63,064 nucleotides of DNA from Paenibacillus sp. 598K (lineage in GTDB: Bacteria; Bacillota; Bacilli; Paenibacillales; Paenibacillaceae). Position 1 is the stretch's first letter, and every line of letters starts with the position of its first letter. Below, piece by piece: positions 36,757 through 45,241 of this stretch. The position numbers and the translations under genes were made by a program. Location of the stretch: NCBI RefSeq assembly GCF_003851045.1, contig NZ_BFBX01000087.1, positions 327 through 63,390 of the forward strand. The letters run 5' to 3'. Under the pieces are notes generated by a model. The model had not been told where the DNA came from. It was given only the letters and a program-made list of their open reading frames with translations, and did not search any database.

Positions 36757-38028
36757 TTAGGAAGAGGCGAAGATGTATGTCTGCAGGTAGTCATTGTGAA
36801 ACTTGCCCTCCGGGTCGCAGCGCCGCGCGAGCGCACGGAAGTCCGGCAGCCTCGGGAACAGCGGCTGCAGCTCCGCCGCGCTCATCGTGAACAGCTTGCC
36901 CCAGTGCGGACGGGCGCCGAACGGCGCCAGGAGGGACTCGATACGCGGCAGCATCTGCCGCACCGCCTCCCACTGCGGCCGCCAGGTGAAATGAAAGCCT
37001 ACCCCATCCTGGACGTAGCACGGACTGAGCCACAGCCGGTCGGCGGCGATGGTGCGAATCTCCGAGGTGTACAGCAGCGGCGCCAGCTCCGTACGGAGGC
37101 TCGCGATCGCCTCCAGAGCCGCTGCCGCATGCTCGCGGGGGACGATGTATTCGCTCTGCAGCTCCTCCCCGGCGCTAGGCGTGAAGGCCAGCTTGAAGTG
37201 CGGCAGCCGCTCATGCCACGGCCCGACGGTCCCGCACTGCTCGCTGCAGTGCTCGGCCCCATGACCGGGGACGGGATGCAGCGGCACGTCCGAGCGCTGC
37301 GCGCCATAGAAGGTGTCGGTCAACGGGGGCTGGGACGACGGATGCGGAGCGACCCGCTTCACCCATACTTGATCGATCGCCGCCTCTGCCCAGCTCGTGA
37401 ACAGGCTGACGCTGTAGCCGGAGGAGACGATCGCCTCGAAGTGATCTTGCGCCTCAGACAGCGCCAGCCTCTCGTACACATGCTGCGCCATCTCGAAGGT
37501 TGGCACCACGTCTAGCGTCAGCTTTGTGACGACGCCAAGCGCGCCCAGGCCGACAACTGCCCCGAAGAATGCCTCTTCGCCGTCGTCGCGCGTCAAGGTG
37601 AGCAGCTCGCCGCTCGTCAGGACGAGCTCCAGGCTGTAGACGGCCGAAGCCAGATTGCCGTGGGCGTCGCCCGAGCCATGCGTCGCGGTTGCGACCGCGC
37701 CGGCCACCGAGATATGCGGCAGCGAGGCCAGATTATGCAACGCGTAGCCCTGCTCATGCAGGTACTGACACAGCTCGCCGTACCGCACGCCGCCCTCAAT
37801 CGTCACCCGATGCTGCTGCCGATCCAGCGCGAGGATGCGGTTCATCCGCTCCAGCGACAGATGCGTCGCCGTCGTATCGGCGATGCCATTGAAGGAATGC
37901 CGCGAGCCGACCACCTTGAGCTGCCGGCTGGCTTTGACGATTTCCTGAACCTCCTCCAGCCGTTCGGGGATCAGACACTCCGCCGCCTGAAACGTATAGT
38001 TGCCTGCCCAGTTCTTTTCGTATCTCAT
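36757..38028 (-). CDS. FAD-dependent alditol/xylitol oxidase-like enzyme
   Basis: A 423-residue flavoprotein of the vanillyl-alcohol/alditol oxidase family, which oxidises polyols at C1 with oxygen and gives H2O2. The FAD-binding start includes LKVVGSRHSFNGIADT, where the histidine is the usual covalent flavin attachment site, and PHISVAGAVATATHGSGDAH. The C-terminal substrate domain ends FRALARRCDPEGKFHNDYLQ. The frame is open to 38127, but AAAGGAGC supports ATG 38028. Length matches AldO/XyoA proteins. A role with pentitols fits the pentose theme of the region but is unproven. Confidence 0.88.
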   Translation of the reverse strand: MRYEKNWAGNYTFQAAECLIPERLEEVQEIVKASRQLKVVGSRHSFNGIADTTATHLSLERMNRILALDRQQHRVTIEGGVRYGELCQYLHEQGYALHNLASLPHISVAGAVATATHGSGDAHGNLASAVYSLELVLTSGELLTLTRDDGEEAFFGAVVGLGALGVVTKLTLDVVPTFEMAQHVYERLALSEAQDHFEAIVSSGYSVSLFTSWAEAAIDQVWVKRVAPHPSSQPPLTDTFYGAQRSDVPLHPVPGHGAEHCSEQCGTVGPWHERLPHFKLAFTPSAGEELQSEYIVPREHAAAALEAIASLRTELAPLLYTSEIRTIAADRLWLSPCYVQDGVGFHFTWRPQWEAVRQMLPRIESLLAPFGARPHWGKLFTMSAAELQPLFPRLPDFRALARRCDPEGKFHNDYLQTYIFASS

Positions 38029-38197
38029 CGTGTACAGCTCCTTTAGGTAAGGGAAGTTTCGCGAGACTGACGGTTGATCTAGGGTTATTATACCATCGTG
38101 AACAGGGGCAGGATGGAGAAGCACCAAAAAACCAACGTCCAGTGAACAAACAGACGTTGGTTATACGCGGCAGCACGGGGCCAGTGGTAGAAGCACG

Positions 38198-38974
38198 TTA
38201 AGATGCCTGGGCCTTCGGCACAGTCTGTCTCTGATCGACATATGCCATGACGAAAAAGAAAAGGATGCACAAGGTTAATTTCGTAATCGCCTCTGCCCAT
38301 GACATCTGGAGAATGAAAATCTCGCCCACCGCATTGATCGAGGCATGCGTCAATATACATAACAGGATGCTGCGACTGCGGAAGTAGAGCGCCGTGAGGA
38401 CGAAGGACAGGGCAAGCGTCCATAACGTGTGGATGCCAAGGCTCATGTATTGCTGCTGATACGTGCCGAGAATGCCAAACAGCGGCAGGTGCCAGAGCTG
38501 CCAGACCAGGCCGATCACAAGCGCAGCTTTGAACTTGGACCACTTATTGTCGACCAGAATATGCTCCAGCCAAAAGCCTCGCCACCCTACCTCCTCCAGT
38601 CCGCCAATGATGACGAAGATCGGAATGTACAGAAACACGTTCAAAAACGAGGTCGTCATATGCGAGCCGAAGAACAGATAGGGCAGCGCCTGGAACGTCG
38701 CAACAACGACGAACAACAGAAGCCAGTCCGACCGATGTTTGGGCAATCGAAACAATTGACGGGATACCTGCCTGGCCCCCTTGCCCTCCTTCTTCACCCA
38801 TACGATGACAGCAGCGATCGCTGGCGACAATACGCCAACAACGTATACGATATACATCCAGGTATAATTGCTGAATGGCGCGTCCAGCAGCCTGGAGCAG
38901 ATCGCCAAGCCTCCCCACGCTAAGTAGGTAATCCCAAAGCACCAAAGCAAGTACCTCTTGATGGATGAATTCAT
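38198..38974 (-). CDS. CPBP-family intramembrane metalloprotease
   Basis: A 258-residue protein with seven or eight membrane segments. The family motifs are present in order: the EExxxR motif in GGLEEVGWRGFWLEHIL, the second-motif histidine in WQLWHLPLFG and HASINAVGE. Such proteins (CaaX protease and bacteriocin-processing enzyme family) act inside the membrane, often for prenylation, bacteriocin maturation or immunity. AAGGA eight bases before ATG 38974 decides the start over the GTG at 38980. No bacteriocin gene is seen nearby. Confidence 0.88.
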   Translation of the reverse strand: MNSSIKRYLLWCFGITYLAWGGLAICSRLLDAPFSNYTWMYIVYVVGVLSPAIAAVIVWVKKEGKGARQVSRQLFRLPKHRSDWLLLFVVVATFQALPYLFFGSHMTTSFLNVFLYIPIFVIIGGLEEVGWRGFWLEHILVDNKWSKFKAALVIGLVWQLWHLPLFGILGTYQQQYMSLGIHTLWTLALSFVLTALYFRSRSILLCILTHASINAVGEIFILQMSWAEAITKLTLCILFFFVMAYVDQRQTVPKAQAS

Positions 38975-39274
38975 CCTCACTGTCCTTTGTCGATTAATCC
39001 CTGTAGTATACGCCTTTGTGGGCGGCTGGACAATGTGGTTTAACTAAACTTTAGGGAAGACAAGGAAGGACAGAAGCTTGGGCGGAAGTCAGTCTCCAGG
39101 TTGTCGATTTCATAGGTATTTAACCCTAATCATTTGTTGTTACGCACAAAAAAACCAGCATTCGACAGTATTCCACATCTATCCAAATCAGGACTTTTGA
39201 AGTATAATAGTGTGAACATATGACTAGACATTAGCCCAACCGATGGGATAACAAGGGTGAAAAGGGGGATTTCA

Positions 39275-39625
39275 ATGAGTACAGTACTTAACGTGAATGT
39301 CAACACAAATGCACCACCGCAGCAACGTCTGCATTCCTCATTTGACGGAGGATTAGCTCAGTTTATTGGCTGGTCCATACTGGGTGCCTTGGTTACTATT
39401 TTTACGCTAGGGATTTGTTATCCTTGGAGCATTACCATGATTTACAAATGGAAGGTTGAACACACTATTATTGAAGGAAGACGTTTGAGGTTTCATGGCA
39501 CGGCAATTGGTCTGTTCGGCAACTGGATCAAGTGGTGGTTCTTGACGTTGATTACACTCGGAATCTATGGCTTTTGGGTATTTATCGCATTGGAAAAATG
39601 GAAAACTAAACATACCAGCTTCTAA
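39275..39625 (+). CDS. DUF898-type small membrane protein
   Basis: A 116-residue protein with two membrane helices. The segment SFDGGLAQFIGWSILGALVT followed by WSITMIYKWKVEHTIIEGRR is the DUF898 (YjgN) pattern, although the usual protein has more repeats. GGGGGA before ATG 39275 fixes the start, and an intrinsic terminator follows. Codon use is more AT-rich than in the preceding genes. Upstream (38975-39274), a TATAAT about 70 bases before the start is the likely -10; nothing else is evident there. Function unknown. Confidence 0.75.
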   Translation: MSTVLNVNVNTNAPPQQRLHSSFDGGLAQFIGWSILGALVTIFTLGICYPWSITMIYKWKVEHTIIEGRRLRFHGTAIGLFGNWIKWWFLTLITLGIYGFWVFIALEKWKTKHTSF

Positions 39626-39628
39626 AAA

Positions 39629-39663
39629 AACCTCGCTGACGCTTAAATGTCAGTGAGGTTTCT
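39629..39663 (+). terminator. Intrinsic terminator after the DUF898 gene
   Basis: AACCTCGCTGAC (39629-39640) pairs with GTCAGTGAGGTT (39649-39660), then T-rich. It sits four bases after the stop codon. Confidence 0.8.
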
Positions 39664-39699
39664 TCTTTGCATAACTTTAAAGGCATACACATACTTGCT

Positions 39700-42132
39700 T
39701 TACACGGATACTCCTCGCCCGCCTCGCCGTTCGAAATGAACATGGAGCCGGTATAAGCAAATCTCCATCGTCCACGCATGAAGCCTCTCCTTCTCTTCCG
39801 CTTCGGGAGCGATTCGAAGCCCGAACACACCATCCTCAAACGCGGTCATACTGCCCTTGGCTGAACCCCACATCGTCATCGGCATTCTCGCGATTAGCTG
39901 ACTGACGCCCTTCTCCTGATAGTCCCACAGCTTCCGGTGCTCCTGGTATGAGAAGTCGATCCGCTTGCGATACTCTTTGTCTGTCAGATAATGATGGAAG
40001 AACAGGGCCGTCTCCTCCGGCGTGACCGGCTCCGTCCAGCGCGACGGACCTCGCTCCAGCATATACAAGAGGACGATCATCTTGTAGCTCTTGTTCATCC
40101 GAGTGCTCTCCACATCGCGGAGCCAAGACTCGTATGTATGGAACAGCCCGCTCTCCTCTGGGGTCAACTGGCCCGCTGCCTGGAGCAAGCCTGGATAGGA
40201 GCCGAACTCGCTGCGGTACGCATGACTCTCCGCCTGCCCATGCAAGTGCAGCTCGACATAAGTGGGCTGCCGGCCCAGCTCGCGCTTCAACTCCAGGAAC
40301 GCCTGGATGAGCTGCTCGCGGCGCGGCATCCGCTTGCGGCTCAGCTCCTGCAGCAGGTCGACGACACGCGTCTCCAGCTCGATGCTGCACCCTGCCGGAG
40401 CGGTCGGAAGCACTCCCGTCCTCTTGCCTTCCTCTAGCCCCTCCGACAGCAGGCTGAGCTTGTTGTCCGCGTGACGGTAGTTGCCGATCAGGTCGACGAT
40501 AACGCAATGCGTCTTGTTGGGGGATAGGCGCAAGCCCCGCCCGATCTGCTGTGTGAATACCGTCAATGACTCGGTCGGCCGAACGAACAACAGCGTATCC
40601 ACACTGGGGATATCGACGCCTTCATTGAACAGATCTACTGTGAAAATGACCTCCAGCTCGCCTGCATCCAACTGGCGGATCGCCTCCGCCCGGGTGATAC
40701 CTGTTGTCCCGGAATGCAGGCTCAGTGCACGGACGCCCTGGCGCCCGTAATACCCAGCCAGGAAATTGGCCTGTCGAATCGATGAGCAAAAGCCGATCGT
40801 CCGCGTCTGCTTGTGCCGTCTCCAAGCCCGGTAGATCTGCTCTGCCTGACTCTCCCGCAGTTGCGCCGCAGCCAACTGCTCTTCATCATAACGAGTGCCG
40901 AGCCATCTGATCTTCGTGTAGTCCGTCTCGTCGAAGATACCGTAATACTGGAACGGCGACAGCCAGCCACGCCGAATGGCATCGATAAAACGAATCTGGT
41001 ACGCGACATTGCCGTCACAGATCGCATAGACATCCTTGCCATCCATCCGGTCCGGCGTAGCTGTGATGCCAAGCAGGAACTGCGGACGGAAGTAATCGAT
41101 CACGGACTGGTACGATGCTGCGGCCGCATGATGAAATTCGTCGACGACGATCAGGTCGAAATGATCGCGAGCAAAGGCTTCGCGATGTCGTTTGCGACCC
41201 AGCGTATAGATGGAAGCGAAGACATGATCGGCTTCGCCTTCTTTAAGCTGCCCGTTGTAAATCCCGCCCAAGCGTTCCGGCATGACATGGCGGAACGACC
41301 GCTGCGCTTGTTGCAGGATCTCCTCCCGATGGGCGACGAACAGGATGCGGCGGAACCGCTGACCAAAAAACGCCGCCAGATACGTCTTGCCAAGCCCGGT
41401 GGCCATAACGACCATTGCCTTCGTGTACTCCTCCTCCAGCGTTCGCTCCAGCTCCTCCAGAGCAGCTTGCTGGGCGGGACGCGGCTGGAGCGCGACGATC
41501 AGCTCCTGGGCTGCAGCGCTCTCAGGTGGTGCATCCTCGAACACTTGATACTCCGCTTCCTCCATGTCCATGATCTGCCTGAGCAGCTCAGGGTTGCGCT
41601 CATGATGCTGAGCATACTCCTCCTCGTACCAAGCAATCGTATCTTCATGGAGCGGAAGGGTCGACTCATGATAGAAGTTCTTCATGAACTTCTCGATCGC
41701 GACCTGGAACGTATACGGCTCGGCCTCGGCATGCATCGCCAGATTCCACTCCACACCCATCCGCATTGCAGACAATGAAAAGTTGGACGAGCCTACGATA
41801 AACAAGCCCTCTCCGTTGTCATAATCGAACAAATACGCCTTGGGATGGAAGGAAACGCCCGAGCTCCGCCACAGCCGAGCCTCCAGACGATCGTCGATCC
41901 CTATCAAGGTACGCAGCCCCTCCGGCTGCGTGATGAACAGGTAGTCCCCGGCAAGCATCCGCACCTCGGCCCCTTGATCGAGTGCCCGCTTCAGATGCGG
42001 CGCCAGCAGCCGAACCCCGGACTGCATGACGAAAGAGGTCATGATATAAATGCCGGAAGCATGCCGCATCCCCTCTATGAGCTCATCGGCCAGGTTCTCT
42101 GTGATGAGCTTGACCTTACGATTCGTCGACAT
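39700..42132 (-). CDS. Helicase with N-terminal PLD-like nuclease domain
   Basis: An 810-residue protein. Residues about 1-170 form a phospholipase-D-like (HKD) module: FHPKAYLFDYDNGEGLFIVG with GSSNFSLSAM is the HxK..GSSN signature. Residues about 215-560 form a superfamily 2 helicase with Walker A MATGLGKTYLAAFF, the DEFH box VDEFHHAAAASY, motif III GITATPDRMD and motif VI IGRGLRL. The C-terminal third (about 580-810) is a helical region of the kind found after such helicases (DUF3427-like). Its start overlaps the upstream pyrophosphohydrolase gene by 17 bases. Such proteins are linked to DNA repair or defence; the role here is not established. Confidence 0.85.
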   Translation of the reverse strand: MSTNRKVKLITENLADELIEGMRHASGIYIMTSFVMQSGVRLLAPHLKRALDQGAEVRMLAGDYLFITQPEGLRTLIGIDDRLEARLWRSSGVSFHPKAYLFDYDNGEGLFIVGSSNFSLSAMRMGVEWNLAMHAEAEPYTFQVAIEKFMKNFYHESTLPLHEDTIAWYEEEYAQHHERNPELLRQIMDMEEAEYQVFEDAPPESAAAQELIVALQPRPAQQAALEELERTLEEEYTKAMVVMATGLGKTYLAAFFGQRFRRILFVAHREEILQQAQRSFRHVMPERLGGIYNGQLKEGEADHVFASIYTLGRKRHREAFARDHFDLIVVDEFHHAAAASYQSVIDYFRPQFLLGITATPDRMDGKDVYAICDGNVAYQIRFIDAIRRGWLSPFQYYGIFDETDYTKIRWLGTRYDEEQLAAAQLRESQAEQIYRAWRRHKQTRTIGFCSSIRQANFLAGYYGRQGVRALSLHSGTTGITRAEAIRQLDAGELEVIFTVDLFNEGVDIPSVDTLLFVRPTESLTVFTQQIGRGLRLSPNKTHCVIVDLIGNYRHADNKLSLLSEGLEEGKRTGVLPTAPAGCSIELETRVVDLLQELSRKRMPRREQLIQAFLELKRELGRQPTYVELHLHGQAESHAYRSEFGSYPGLLQAAGQLTPEESGLFHTYESWLRDVESTRMNKSYKMIVLLYMLERGPSRWTEPVTPEETALFFHHYLTDKEYRKRIDFSYQEHRKLWDYQEKGVSQLIARMPMTMWGSAKGSMTAFEDGVFGLRIAPEAEEKERLHAWTMEICLYRLHVHFERRGGRGVSV

Positions 42133-42442
42133 CGATCAGATACACCTTGTCCCGGAAGCCGCCGCGCTGCTCCGCTTTTTGCTGCCGGATCGACTCGAGC
42201 TGCTCCCAGTCGGCTCCATGCGCCACAGCCAGCGCGCGGACAACCTCCAGCACATCGGCCAACTCCTCCAGCGCGTTCTCAGCGTTAGTCGTCTCCATAT
42301 ACTCTGCCGTTTCCTCGCGAAGCTTGGTCTGGAGCTCCTGGAGGTACTCTTCGTCGCCCAAAATACGCGTCCGGCTAGTCGCTCCCGTCCTTGCGATAAT
42401 CTGCGGGATGTTGTCGCGTACGAGCTTGTTGTAGGCTGGCAT
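42116..42442 (-). CDS. MazG-like nucleoside triphosphate pyrophosphohydrolase
   Basis: A 108-residue protein of the small all-alpha NTP pyrophosphohydrolase group. It starts MPAYNKLVRDNIPQIIARTG, and the metal-binding helix pair reads LREETAEYMETT and ALEELADVLEVVRALAVAHG, with the EExxE and ExxD acidic residues of the MazG fold. It would hydrolyse an NTP or modified nucleotide to NMP and pyrophosphate. AGGTG precedes ATG 42442. It is coupled to the PLD-helicase gene by an overlap of 17 bases, which implies a shared job. Confidence 0.85.
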   Translation of the reverse strand: MPAYNKLVRDNIPQIIARTGATSRTRILGDEEYLQELQTKLREETAEYMETTNAENALEELADVLEVVRALAVAHGADWEQLESIRQQKAEQRGGFRDKVYLIDVDES

Positions 42443-42466
42443 CGATTCACCTGCTTTCAATGATGA

Positions 42467-43675
42467 TTATCTCAACTTCCCATCCAAAACCTCCAACTCA
42501 TCAACCATCGCCACGCGGCGGGGATATTGGGCGATCAGGCGACCGATGATAGCCTTTGCTTCGGCCTTGGCGCCTGCCTTGTGATAGACTCGGATGACCT
42601 TGCAGACGCCTCTGTACTTCCTTCGGTCAGTGGCCGCGGCAGCTTCGCTCAGGATATAGTCCTCAAAGATCGGATACGTCTCGGCAGGGAAATGTTTGGC
42701 TAACGGTATGCCATAATCTTCAATGAACATGGGTGTCTGCCGCACGACACCCAGCAGCCGCGTCCACTCGCCTTCGGCGGCCAGCAACTCAGCGTAGATA
42801 TGGGACATGTAGGCTCTGGAAAGCTCGTCCAACAATGCCTCTTTATAGGGCTCCCAGCCGCCATCGACAGAGTAGAGTTCCTTTAACCGAGCATAGTAGG
42901 AAGACTCCCCGCTCAGCAAAATCCTGCGCACGATCTCGATTTGCTTCTGGTGATCGCCCAGCGCCGCATAGATTTGTTCCAGCTTATACGCCCATCTTGA
43001 CGTTCTACCGTACATCTTGCCCGCTGGCAGCACCTCGAGACATAACTTCTCTGCGGCTTCATAGTCCCCATCCGCCATAGCTTGCTCAACGACGATCTCT
43101 CGAATCTCCGGGATGTGAAGATGCTCCGTTCGATAGCGCTCGGCTGCCGCCGCGCCCTCGAGCTGCTCGATGATCTGCTGCGTAATGAGATATTGGTCGG
43201 GATAGGGCTCGTCGTCGTACATCTTCCCCAACACGTCGAACAGCTCATACACCTTCGCAGCTTGCTTTTCATCATCTACGAGATTCGCGCCGCATCGCAG
43301 CAACCGATAGCCGTATTCAGCCCATTCCTGAAAAGCCTTGTGCTTGGCGGTTTTGATGATCTTCTGGAACATACCTTTCTTGTCTTCGTCGGAGATCGTC
43401 TTCGTGCAGACCTCTATTCCATTCAGACACTGATTCACAACGTCGGTCACCGCGCCAGATGAAGTGTCTGCATGGGCGATCAGCTTGGTGACCTCCGTCA
43501 AGATATACAAATGAATATCCAATGCAACGCCCGTATCGCCGGATGCGACACTCTGTTCCAGGATCATACTCATGCCATGACAGACACGATTACAGCCGCT
43601 ATAGGGCAAGAAGCCGCGTTCCGAGTTCGAGCGGATCAGTTGCTTCACTTCCTGCTTGATGTCCGCCAAGTTCAT
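42467..43675 (-). CDS. Helical-repeat protein of unknown function, first gene of the helicase operon
   Basis: A 402-residue soluble protein made of helix pairs (LVDDEKQAAKVYELFDVLGK, AMADGDYEAAEKLCLEVLPA, EYILSEAAA-type repeats), a TPR-like or alpha-solenoid scaffold. The N-terminus (SNSERGFLPYSGCNRVCHGM) resembles a region found in proteins associated with SWIM zinc fingers, but no zinc motif is complete. GGAGG ten bases before ATG 43675 is preferred to the ATG at 43684. It is followed after 24 bases by the pyrophosphohydrolase gene. No function is assigned. Confidence 0.65.
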   Translation of the reverse strand: MNLADIKQEVKQLIRSNSERGFLPYSGCNRVCHGMSMILEQSVASGDTGVALDIHLYILTEVTKLIAHADTSSGAVTDVVNQCLNGIEVCTKTISDEDKKGMFQKIIKTAKHKAFQEWAEYGYRLLRCGANLVDDEKQAAKVYELFDVLGKMYDDEPYPDQYLITQQIIEQLEGAAAAERYRTEHLHIPEIREIVVEQAMADGDYEAAEKLCLEVLPAGKMYGRTSRWAYKLEQIYAALGDHQKQIEIVRRILLSGESSYYARLKELYSVDGGWEPYKEALLDELSRAYMSHIYAELLAAEGEWTRLLGVVRQTPMFIEDYGIPLAKHFPAETYPIFEDYILSEAAAATDRRKYRGVCKVIRVYHKAGAKAEAKAIIGRLIAQYPRRVAMVDELEVLDGKLR

Positions 43676-43854
43676 CCTATGCATTCCTCCTATCAGATCA
43701 TCATTATGTCTTGCTTCGCTTTAGTAGGAGCTTCAGTTATCTTTATCTGTCATTATAGCTCAGGTAGGTATAGTTTCCTACATGATTTAAGCTATCGATA
43801 CAGTTTTCTTTGCATTGAGACTCACCGACGACGAACCTTGAGCTCTGATTGATT

Positions 43855-43918
43855 TGCAAAGCAAGCTTTACATTCATTGCAAAGCAAGCTATACTAAACA
43901 TGCAAAGCAAGCTTTGCA
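43855..43918 (+). promoter_or_regulatory. XRE gene promoter with three operator copies at 23-base spacing
   Basis: TGCAAAGCAAGCTTT (43855), TGCAAAGCAAGCTAT (43878) and TGCAAAGCAAGCTTTGCA (43901) start exactly 23 bases apart. The promoter TTTACA (43867-43872), 17 bases, TATACT (43890-43895) lies among them. Repeat 1 overlaps the -35, repeat 2 the -10 and repeat 3 the transcription start. This is the layout of a repressor operator, probably for the XRE protein encoded next. Confidence 0.75.
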
Positions 43919-43939
43919 ATCAAGTTGAGGAGGTGCCAC

Positions 43940-44146
43940 TTGAAGACACGAATCGCAGAGCTGCGCAAGCAGCACAAGCTTTCGCAGGAGGAATTGGGCT
44001 TGGCGGTGGGCGTGACGAGGCAGACGATCACCTCTCTGGAGGTGGGCAAGTATACAGCCTCCTTGATTCTGGCCTACAAGATTGCCCGCCATTTCGGATT
44101 GACGATTGAAGAGGTATTCGACTTTAGCGAATTGGAGGAGGAATAG
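43940..44146 (+). CDS. XRE-family transcriptional regulator
   Basis: A 68-residue protein that is almost only a Cro/C1-type helix-turn-helix: TRIAELRKQHKLSQEELGLA and VGVTRQTITSLEVGKYTASL, with the tail LTIEEVFDFSELEEE. The start is TTG at 43940, six bases after GGAGG; a TTG at 43925 lies before that site. It is followed after two bases by a membrane protein gene, an XRE-membrane pair widespread in Firmicutes. The three operator copies upstream suggest autoregulation. Confidence 0.88.
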   Translation: MKTRIAELRKQHKLSQEELGLAVGVTRQTITSLEVGKYTASLILAYKIARHFGLTIEEVFDFSELEEE

Positions 44147-44148
44147 GA

Positions 44149-44589
44149 ATGAATACGTACCGAGCAAAAATGCGCACGCGCGCCAGTTGGGTTGCTGCGG
44201 CCGCAGCCGTGACGGCGATCCTCTTCGCGGCGCTGACGATCTATCGCGACCAGTTGCCGACACTGCCCAGCTTTATCAAAGGGTTTCACCAGGGTGCCTT
44301 CATCAGTTTGGAGCTGCTCGCTGCTTGGTTTGTAATCAACTACTTGCGAATCCGTAATCACGAGGCCAAATTAAGGAAGTGGCAGATTGCCGAAACCGAC
44401 GAGCGTACCGGATTAATCCTCCGCAACGCGAGCACGCTCGCCATGTCGGTTATTTTCACCGGCCTCGGAATCGCCACGATTGTCTCCGGCTTCTTTAGCG
44501 CCACGGTGTTCTTTTCGTTGATGGGTTGCCTGTTGTTTATTTTGATTGTCTTCTATAGCTTGTGGGTTTACTATGCGAAGAAGCTGTAA
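44149..44589 (+). CDS. Small four-helix membrane protein paired with the XRE regulator
   Basis: A 146-residue protein with two helix pairs: ASWVAAAAAVTAILFAALTI and AFISLELLAAWFVINYLRIR, then STLAMSVIFTGLGIATIVSG and MGCLLFILIVFYSLWVYYAK. The central polar part WQIAETDERTGLILRNA is typical of DUF2178-like partners of XRE proteins, though the family name is tentative. GGAGGAGGAA precedes the ATG. Function unknown; the conserved pairing suggests the membrane protein modulates or is controlled by the regulator. Confidence 0.75.
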   Translation: MNTYRAKMRTRASWVAAAAAVTAILFAALTIYRDQLPTLPSFIKGFHQGAFISLELLAAWFVINYLRIRNHEAKLRKWQIAETDERTGLILRNASTLAMSVIFTGLGIATIVSGFFSATVFFSLMGCLLFILIVFYSLWVYYAKKL

Positions 44590-44630
44590 CGTACCAGATA
44601 GTCAAATTTGCTCATGAAAAGAGGAGCCAT

Positions 44631-45185
44631 ATGGCCTTTCATTACTGGCGTTCTGACCAACTGACATTGCGCGCGCTGCAATCCTCTGACCTGGCCTTGT
44701 TCCAGGCTCTCGATGACGAGGTTGCTCGCAACGTCGATATGATTCATTTCCCGCAATCGCCGGAGAAGCAGATGCAATGGCTCGAAGCCGAGCAGCGCAA
44801 CCGAATCGGCGACGCGTTCCGCTGGGTGGCGGTCACGGATGAGGGCACGGCGATCGGGACCATCAATACGTTTGCTTGTCACAAGCGGTACGGCACGTTC
44901 AAATACGGCCTCTCCCTGTTGCCGGAGTACAGGTCCCAAGGGTACGGGGCGGAGATGATCCGGACGGTACTGCGGTATTATTTCCACGAGCTGAATTATC
45001 ATAAGGCCACTCCGCATGTCTATTCGTTCAACCAAGCGTCGATCCGGCTTCATGAGAAGCTCGGCTTCGTGCAGGAGGGACGACTGCGGGATATGATCTT
45101 TACAAACGGCGAATATTATGATGAGATCCATTACGGCATGACGGCTAATGAGTTCGGACAGTTGTACGGCAAGTTGGAGATGTAG
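44631..45185 (+). CDS. GNAT-family N-acetyltransferase (RimJ/RimL-like)
   Basis: A 184-residue acetyltransferase. The acetyl-CoA-binding loop is visible in LLPEYRSQGYGAEMIRTVLR, followed by the characteristic ASIRLHEKLGFVQEGRLRD. The fold matches RimJ/RimL or SpeG-like enzymes that acetylate protein N-termini, polyamines or small amines. GAGGAGCC before ATG 44631 decides the start. It is 41 bases after the membrane protein gene and may be read from the same promoter. Substrate unknown. Confidence 0.88.
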   Translation: MAFHYWRSDQLTLRALQSSDLALFQALDDEVARNVDMIHFPQSPEKQMQWLEAEQRNRIGDAFRWVAVTDEGTAIGTINTFACHKRYGTFKYGLSLLPEYRSQGYGAEMIRTVLRYYFHELNYHKATPHVYSFNQASIRLHEKLGFVQEGRLRDMIFTNGEYYDEIHYGMTANEFGQLYGKLEM

Positions 45186-45204
45186 GAGCGCGCGGCTTAT
45201 CGGC

Positions 45205-45240
45205 TTGACGAAGCGAGGATTAGTACTGTATAGTGCTAAT
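45205..45240 (+). promoter_or_regulatory. TetR gene promoter with overlapping operator
   Basis: TTGACG (45205-45210), 18 bases, TATAGT (45229-45234). The imperfect palindrome ATTAGTACTGTATAGTGCTAAT (given in parts: left arm ATTAGTACTGT at 45219, right arm ATAGTGCTAAT ending 45240) covers the -10. A second copy lies before the SDR-hydrolase gene. The predicted transcription start coincides with the ATG at 45242. Confidence 0.7.
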
Positions 45241-45241
45241 T

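Noticed and set aside
43855..43918. CRISPR array
   Set aside because: Only three short repeats, spacers of 8 bases, and a promoter among them; this is an operator cluster.
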